Assembly (NCBI GenBank): GCA_964350245.1
Contig: CAYGJC010000008.1
Location: 1 to 64,000, forward strand
Direction of reading: 5' to 3'
From: JAJACP01 sp964350245
Lineage (GTDB): Bacteria > Chlamydiota > Chlamydiia > Chlamydiales > JAAKFR01
Length of the DNA stretch: 64,000 nucleotides
The translations under genes were made by a program, and so were the position numbers. Each line of letters starts with the position of its first letter. Position 1 is the stretch's first letter. Of this stretch, positions 59,604 to 64,000 are shown piece by piece. Below the pieces are notes generated by a model. It ran no database searches. It was not told the origin of the DNA and was given only the letters and a program-made list of their open reading frames with translations.

Positions 59604-60717
59604 AACAAACAGCAAAAAAACCGTCCATTCCACCGTAGCTAGGTAGAGAAACAAATGGATCTCCTACGGTTTTTATTGGATAGGTTTCTAAGAAGTGTTC
59701 GATTTGCCGTTCGTTTTCCGCATGTAAAAGCGAGCAAGTCGCATAGACAATATGGCCACCTGGTTTGACAAAGCTCAAAGCACGCTCAAAGATCATCCGC
59801 TGTTGCCCGACTAACCTATTCAGTAAAGCAAGAGAAAATTTCCATTTCTGATCGGGATTACGTCTCAGTGTGCCTGTGCCGGTACAAGGGACATCGGCCA
59901 AAACCCAATCCATTTTTTTCTTCAGTGTTTCTAAGTGGGGATGTTCCGGGTGAAAAAATTGTACATTTTGGATCCCGGCTCGCTTGAGCCGCTTTTTCGC
60001 CTGCTCAAGAATATACCCGCGGATATCATGGAGGTAGATCTGCCCTTGATTATTCATTTGATGGGCAAAAGCGAGAGTTTTGCCTCCGGCACCCGCACAG
60101 TAGTCAAGCACTTGATCTCCCGGCTGTACATTGACCAGTCTCGCTGCACATTGACTCGCCTCATCTTGGATTTCAAAAAGTCCCTCTTTGAACTCGGGGA
60201 AAGAGACAAGGGGGAGGCGGTTTTTGAATTGGATACCAAGAGGGGAGTGGGCACAGGGTGTAACATCAAGCTCTTTCCATTTCTCAAGCAGTTGCGCCCG
60301 TTCGACTTTAAGAGGATTGGCTCGGACTGTAATAGGCGCTTCCGTATTGCTGATTTGGCAGAGGCGGACGGCTTTTTCTTCACCATAGTCTTGGACGAGC
60401 AGAGCAAAAAGCTCTTTGGGAAAGCTGACCCGGACGTGAAGTGGGATGGTATTGACATAGAGATACTGGTCAGGCTGGAAGTAGCGAAAAAGCGCGTACC
60501 GTTTCTCCCAAGAGGGTTGGCCCTCAACTAGATGATCGAGAAGCGACTGCCAGCGGCACATCCCATAGACGGCTTGTGAGATCGTACGCCTGTCATGAGA
60601 ACCGAGCTGTTTATGCGCTCGAAAATACTGGCTTAGAAACAGATCAAGCGGGAGATGCTGGTTCTCAAACCGGCGAAGCAGTTGAAATAAATGGTATTCA
60701 GGGAAAGATAGTTTCAT
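59584..60717 (-). CDS. rsmB: 16S rRNA (cytosine-C5)-methyltransferase, RsmB/Fmu family
   Basis: A 377-residue RNA methyltransferase. A NusB-like N-terminal half is partial; the catalytic half has VLDYCAGAGGKTLAFA for SAM, DVPCTGTGTLRRNPDQKW with the first catalytic cysteine and VYATCSLLHAENERQ with the second. The product could be RsmB or another m5C enzyme; length is slightly short for RsmB, so the exact target is unsure. It is divergent from the DoxX gene. Corresponds to fmu near CT553. Confidence 0.88.
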   Translation of the reverse strand: MKLSFPEYHLFQLLRRFENQHLPLDLFLSQYFRAHKQLGSHDRRTISQAVYGMCRWQSLLDHLVEGQPSWEKRYALFRYFQPDQYLYVNTIPLHVRVSFPKELFALLVQDYGEEKAVRLCQISNTEAPITVRANPLKVERAQLLEKWKELDVTPCAHSPLGIQFKNRLPLVSFPEFKEGLFEIQDEASQCAARLVNVQPGDQVLDYCAGAGGKTLAFAHQMNNQGQIYLHDIRGYILEQAKKRLKRAGIQNVQFFHPEHPHLETLKKKMDWVLADVPCTGTGTLRRNPDQKWKFSLALLNRLVGQQRMIFERALSFVKPGGHIVYATCSLLHAENERQIEHFLETYPIKTVGDPFVSLPSYGGMDGFFAVCFKMDDA

Positions 60718-60778
60718 TTTAATTGATAAAGATGATACTCAATTTTACCAAACGATGCAACTGTGGAGGAATTTTTGC

Positions 60779-61222
60779 ATGGAAGGGAGTTGTTGTAGCC
60801 ACAAGGGGGGCTCTCATGGAGCGGCTCCATTTTTTGGACGTCTGCTGATTAGTCTTATTTTTATTTTAGCTGGTTTAGGTAAAATTGTGGATTTCCCGGG
60901 TGCAGTTGATGCGCTACAAAGTGTGGGCATCCGGGGAGCCTCCGTTTTTGTCTTTGTTGGTCTTTTAATGGAGTTAATTGGGGGACTCCTCCTCCTTCTA
61001 GGATGGCACACCCGACTTGGAATCATTATTTTAATGATTTTCTTATTTCCCACTACATTGATTTTTCATGGATTTTGGAGCTATACGGGAGCGGAGATGG
61101 CGCTTCAGCTCTCGATTTTCTTAAAAAATCTGACCATTTACGGAGGCCTTCTGGCTTTTTACAGCTACGGACCGGGTCGGTGGAGTGTGGACGCATGTAG
61201 GGTTTGTAAAAAAGAGAAATGA
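60779..61222 (+). CDS. DoxX family membrane protein
   Basis: A 147-residue polytopic protein. The ATG at 60779 has GGAGGA eight bases upstream; an in-frame ATG at 60755 lacks one. Four hydrophobic segments (about 20-40, 55-75, 80-100, 115-135) contain the DoxX pattern FFGRLLISLIFILAGLGKI and LMELIGGLLLLLGWHTRLG. A CCSHKGGSH-type Cys/His cluster opens the protein and CRVCKKEK ends it. DoxX proteins are linked to quinol and sulfur redox processes; function here is unknown. Coupled to lnt by ATGA. Confidence 0.85.
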   Translation: MEGSCCSHKGGSHGAAPFFGRLLISLIFILAGLGKIVDFPGAVDALQSVGIRGASVFVFVGLLMELIGGLLLLLGWHTRLGIIILMIFLFPTTLIFHGFWSYTGAEMALQLSIFLKNLTIYGGLLAFYSYGPGRWSVDACRVCKKEK

Positions 61223-62871
61223 AACGGGTGCAACTTCTCTATTTTTTCGCCTCTTTTCTCTTAGTTGCCTCCGCGCAGCCCGACTGGAGTGTGCTTGCGT
61301 GCTTAGCCGCTTCCGCATTTGGCTATGCCCTTTTTTGGAAAGGGGTGTTGCGGGTTCAAGGGCAAAAAAAACGGCTACTTTCAGGCATTGTCTGGTTTGC
61401 TGCAGTCCAGGCGGTTCAGTTGAGCTGGTTTGCCACAGATCGGTATGTTGGCTCCTTTATTTATGGCTTTTTTGCCTTCCTTGTTTTAGCCATTGGCGCG
61501 CAGTTTGGTCTGCTCTGTTTGCTGATCAAAGAAAAAGACCTTTCTATCATACGCATTCTGGCCATCAGTGGGGGATGGGCTCTTTGCGAGTGGATGCGGC
61601 TCTACTTTTTTTCCGGCTACACCTGGAATCCCGCAGGGATGGCTCTCAGCGGCACCCTTTATGGGATGCAACTCGCTTCGGTCATCGGCGTCTTCGGGAT
61701 GAGCTTTTGGATCTTTTTCACGAATCTTTTAGCCCTAAGGTGGTTCACCTCTTTTACGTGGCAACGAGTCACTTTTTGGGCGCTCGCTGCTTTCACTCCT
61801 TATCTTTTTGGCTGGATGCATGTCACTTTCCATGATAAGCAAATGGCTGCAAGTTCTGAGCAGCTCAATGCTCTTCTTGTACAGACCTCGATTTATCCGG
61901 AATACAAGCTTCCCTTCAACGGTTCTGAGCCTCTCTCACCCCACCAGCAGTGGGAGCGCATACTGGCTCTTCTTTTACCCTATTCAGCGTCTCAGCCCGA
62001 TCTTATCGTCGTCTCAGAAGGGGCTGTCCCCTACGGAGCACATCAGCGCATTTACTCCCAAAATGATGTGGAGGCTTCTTTTCAAGCTCTATTTGCGGGT
62101 TCTAAATCCTATCCGATCGAGGAAGAAGCCTACGTGACTAATGCCTTTTGGGGTAAAGCACTTGCTGATCAGTATGGAGCGGATGTTGTCATGGGTTTAG
62201 AGGACTTTGTTGGCGAGGAGGGACGCGCGTACAATGCCGCTTTTCTCTTTTCTCCCCATTCGGACCAGATCCAGAGATACGAAAAGCGCGTTTTGCTGCC
62301 GATGGGTGAGTACATCCCTTTCAACTGGTGTCGCCAGTTTCTTGCTAAATATGGCATTCAGGATTCCTATACTCCAGGAAGCGAAGCGAAGCTTTTGCAC
62401 TCCAAAAAAGTCCCTTTGAGTCTTTCCATCTGTTACGAAGAGACATTTGGCCACTTGATGCGCGAGAATCGTCTCTTGGGAGGAGGGCTTTTGATTAACC
62501 TCTCCAATGATGTTTGGTACCCGAAATCTCGTCTCCCCATGGTGCATTTTGCGCACGGTAGATTACGCGCTGTGGAGGCAGGCATTCCACTGCTGCGCTC
62601 GTGCAACACAGGAGTCACATGCGGGGTCGATAGTATCGGCAGGGTGCTAGGTATGCTTCCTTTCGAGAGTGCTCGGGCCTATGCTCCGGCAGAAACGCTT
62701 GCTCTTTCAGTGCCGCTCTATCAATATCCCACTTTTTATACACGCTTCGGTAACATGCCGATCCTTGCCCTTTCGGCCTTCTGTTTAGGTTTGCTTGGTC
62801 TCGGAAGGTTTTCTAAAAGAAAGTCATTCTCTTTAAAAGTTTTAGGTGTTTCCCTCTTGCGTAAAAACTGA
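61219..62871 (+). CDS. lnt: Apolipoprotein N-acyltransferase
   Basis: A 550-residue inner-membrane enzyme that adds the third acyl chain to lipoproteins. An N-terminal membrane part (about eight helices, 1-205) precedes a nitrilase domain with the catalytic glutamate in IVVSEGAVPYG, lysine in RYEKRVLLPMGEYIPF and cysteine in SLSICYEETFG. WMRLYFFSGYTWNPAGMAL is the conserved arm region. The end shows a last transmembrane helix. It precedes lpxC and fabZ, matching CT534-CT533-CT532. Confidence 0.95.
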   Translation: MKRVQLLYFFASFLLVASAQPDWSVLACLAASAFGYALFWKGVLRVQGQKKRLLSGIVWFAAVQAVQLSWFATDRYVGSFIYGFFAFLVLAIGAQFGLLCLLIKEKDLSIIRILAISGGWALCEWMRLYFFSGYTWNPAGMALSGTLYGMQLASVIGVFGMSFWIFFTNLLALRWFTSFTWQRVTFWALAAFTPYLFGWMHVTFHDKQMAASSEQLNALLVQTSIYPEYKLPFNGSEPLSPHQQWERILALLLPYSASQPDLIVVSEGAVPYGAHQRIYSQNDVEASFQALFAGSKSYPIEEEAYVTNAFWGKALADQYGADVVMGLEDFVGEEGRAYNAAFLFSPHSDQIQRYEKRVLLPMGEYIPFNWCRQFLAKYGIQDSYTPGSEAKLLHSKKVPLSLSICYEETFGHLMRENRLLGGGLLINLSNDVWYPKSRLPMVHFAHGRLRAVEAGIPLLRSCNTGVTCGVDSIGRVLGMLPFESARAYAPAETLALSVPLYQYPTFYTRFGNMPILALSAFCLGLLGLGRFSKRKSFSLKVLGVSLLRKN

Positions 62872-62913
62872 AGTTTAGTTAAAGTCCCCCCTTCATTTTT
62901 TGTTGGTATCATC

Positions 62914-63768
62914 ATGAAATCGCGTCCCCAGAGGACCCTGCAAAAGCACGTTTCATTTTCTGGAGTAGGCATCCACACGGGGAAAGAAGTGACGATCCGG
63001 TTTTGTCCGGCCCCTGTCGATAGCGGTATTGTTTTTCAGCGTATTGATCTTCCGGGTCAACCCACCATTCCTGCTGCGATTGAGTATGTCCAAGATACAT
63101 CGAGAAGTACGCGGATTGGAGTGGGATCTGCTTCGGTGCAGACTGTTGAGCACGTTTTAGCAGCTCTCTACGCTTTTCAAATTGATAATTTATGTGTTCA
63201 AGTGAGTGAAGGAGAGCCGCCTGTAGGAGATGGGAGCTCGTTGCCCTTTGTGCATTTAATTGAGGAAGCAGGAATCGCTCAGCAATCTGCTACCAAAACC
63301 ATCCATCCTCTAAAAGAGCCCCTCTACTATTCTCATGGCGATACCCACTTAGTGGCTCTGCCTGCAGATGAATACCGCATTAGTTACACGCTGCACTATC
63401 CCAACACGTCGGTCATTCGCTCGCAGTATTTTTCTTGCATTGTGAATGAGGAAAGTTTTAAAACAGAGGTCGCTGGTTGCCGTACCTTTGCTCTTTACGA
63501 GGAAATCACGGCTCTGATGGAGCGAGGACTCATCCGTGGAGGGAGCTTAGAAAATGCCGTTGTGATTAAAGATGACGTCGTTTTTAGTAAGGAAGGCTTA
63601 AGATTCCCCGATGAGATGGTGCGTCATAAAACGCTCGATTTAATTGGGGATTTATCCCTTGTAGGGTTTCCTTTTCAGGCTCATGTGATTGCGGTGCGCT
63701 CTGGACATCGAGCTAATGTTGAGCTAGGAAAAGAATTTATTAAGCATTTTGCTGTTAGGAGAGTTTAA
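62914..63768 (+). CDS. lpxC: UDP-3-O-acyl-N-acetylglucosamine deacetylase
   Basis: A 284-residue zinc enzyme, the committed step of lipid A synthesis. Zinc ligands are in VQTVEHVLAALYAF and MVRHKTLDLIGDLSLVG; GDGSSLPFVHLIEEAG and KHVSFSGVGIHTG are conserved substrate regions. Length is normal. Its TAA overlaps the fabZ ATG by one base. An A/T-rich and C-run stretch between lnt and lpxC (62872-62913) gives no clear promoter. Confidence 0.95.
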   Translation: MKSRPQRTLQKHVSFSGVGIHTGKEVTIRFCPAPVDSGIVFQRIDLPGQPTIPAAIEYVQDTSRSTRIGVGSASVQTVEHVLAALYAFQIDNLCVQVSEGEPPVGDGSSLPFVHLIEEAGIAQQSATKTIHPLKEPLYYSHGDTHLVALPADEYRISYTLHYPNTSVIRSQYFSCIVNEESFKTEVAGCRTFALYEEITALMERGLIRGGSLENAVVIKDDVVFSKEGLRFPDEMVRHKTLDLIGDLSLVGFPFQAHVIAVRSGHRANVELGKEFIKHFAVRRV

Positions 63769-64000
63769 TGGAGAAGTATGCAGTCGAAACGCCCGTGCTC
63801 TTCGACACAAAAAAGATTCTTGAGATTTTACCTCACCGTTACCCTTTTCTTCTTGTCGACAAGATTATTGAAATCGATTTGGAGAAGCCCTCGATTTTAG
63901 GGCAAAAAAATATCACAATGAATGAGTCCTTTTTTCAGGGACACTTTCCCGGCGCACCCATCATGCCAGGTGTGTTGATTCTAGAGGCCCTTGCACAGAC
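63768..64000 (+). CDS. fabZ: 3-hydroxyacyl-ACP dehydratase FabZ, 3' end cut by window
   Basis: The first 77 residues are visible: ILEILPHRYPFLLVDKI and FFQGHFPGAPIMPGVLILEA contain the catalytic histidine (in GHFPG) and the hotdog-fold start; the catalytic glutamate is at the edge (ILEALAQ). The start ATG overlaps the lpxC stop (TAATG). It dehydrates 3-hydroxyacyl-ACP for fatty acid and lipid A supply. The rest of the gene, and the expected lpxA, lie outside the window. Confidence 0.95.
   Translation, partial: MEKYAVETPVLFDTKKILEILPHRYPFLLVDKIIEIDLEKPSILGQKNITMNESFFQGHFPGAPIMPGVLILEALAQ

Noticed and set aside
59935..60531. 198-codon open frame on the plus strand
   Set aside because: It is antisense to the well-supported rsmB gene and shows no recognisable domain.
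1..64000. CRISPR arrays, rRNA genes, prophage modules, type III secretion structural genes
   Set aside because: I looked for repeat-spacer patterns, rRNA-like stretches and phage or secretion gene sets and saw none.
1..64000. Assignment to a named species
   Set aside because: Gene content places it in Chlamydiae outside the genus Chlamydia, but nothing in the sequence identifies a species without a database search.

Overview
The window is chromosomal DNA of a member of the phylum Chlamydiae, most likely a Chlamydia-related ('environmental', amoeba-associated) lineage rather than the genus Chlamydia. Runs of genes keep the order known from Chlamydia trachomatis (locus order recalled from established knowledge, not searched): exbD-exbB-dsbD-tatD-sdhCAB (CT597-CT591), lplA-mnmG-dnaB (CT499-CT497), rho-coaE-polA-sohB plus pgsA and an Npt-type nucleotide transporter (CT491-CT496), thioesterase-dnaQ-tsaE-CT538-like (CT535-CT538), trxA-trmL-mip-aspS-hisS-uhpC-dnaE (CT539-CT545), the CT546-CT551 block with rsbW and dacF, rsmB, and lnt-lpxC-fabZ (CT534-CT532). 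Genes foreign to that order sit at the joints. The nucleotide transporter, UhpC, a TyrP-type permease and candidate inclusion-membrane (Inc-like) proteins fit an intracellular lifestyle.

Layout. 1-973: truncated DUF1016/YhcG-type nuclease gene. 1000-5543: exbBD, divergent dsbD, tatD and a small coupled unknown gene. 5540-7100: AAA ATPase with PDDEXK-like C-terminus and twin palindromes upstream. 7154-12052: succinate dehydrogenase sdhCAB plus a membrane glycosyltransferase. 12000-14633: lplA, mnmG and a 29-residue highly basic gene. 14753-16393: Inc-like gene and remnants of two insertion sequences. 16414-20734: dnaB, a second AAA/DUF4143 ATPase with twin palindromes, tRNA-Ser(GCU), and a broken third ATPase preceded by a near-perfect inverted repeat. 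20723-26371: rho, coaE, polA, sohB. 26401-30669: complete HlyD-TolC-permease-ATPase exporter operon. 30793-33536: dedA, pgsA, nucleotide transporter. 33749-35640: four consecutive small polytopic membrane protein genes of one or two paralogous families. 35637-41778: pgk, pdxH, thioesterase, pdxST, dnaQ, engB, tsaE, CT538-like. 41877-45221: tyrP-like, thiN, trxA, trmL, mip. 45218-60717: aspS, hisS, uhpC, dnaE and the CT546-CT553-like block, interrupted by an epimerase gene. 60779-64000: DoxX, lnt, lpxC, fabZ (cut by the window end).

Working together: SdhCAB feeds the respiratory chain; ExbB/ExbD use the proton gradient; Lnt, LpxC, FabZ and the LptE-like lipoprotein belong to outer-membrane biogenesis; DacF to peptidoglycan trimming; PdxS/PdxT/PdxH give pyridoxal phosphate independence; ThiN converts salvaged thiamine to the cofactor; Npt, UhpC and TyrP-like carriers import host metabolites.

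The most unusual signal is shared by the AAA-ATPase/PDDEXK genes. Each has its own palindromic sequence immediately upstream of the start codon, and in the two intact cases the palindrome occurs twice with a period of 54 and 53 bases. The sequence differs from gene to gene while the geometry is kept. This resembles a set of self-cognate operators or target sites and is reported as the leading candidate for an undescribed system. Intergenic stretches not listed separately are short and showed nothing I could support.
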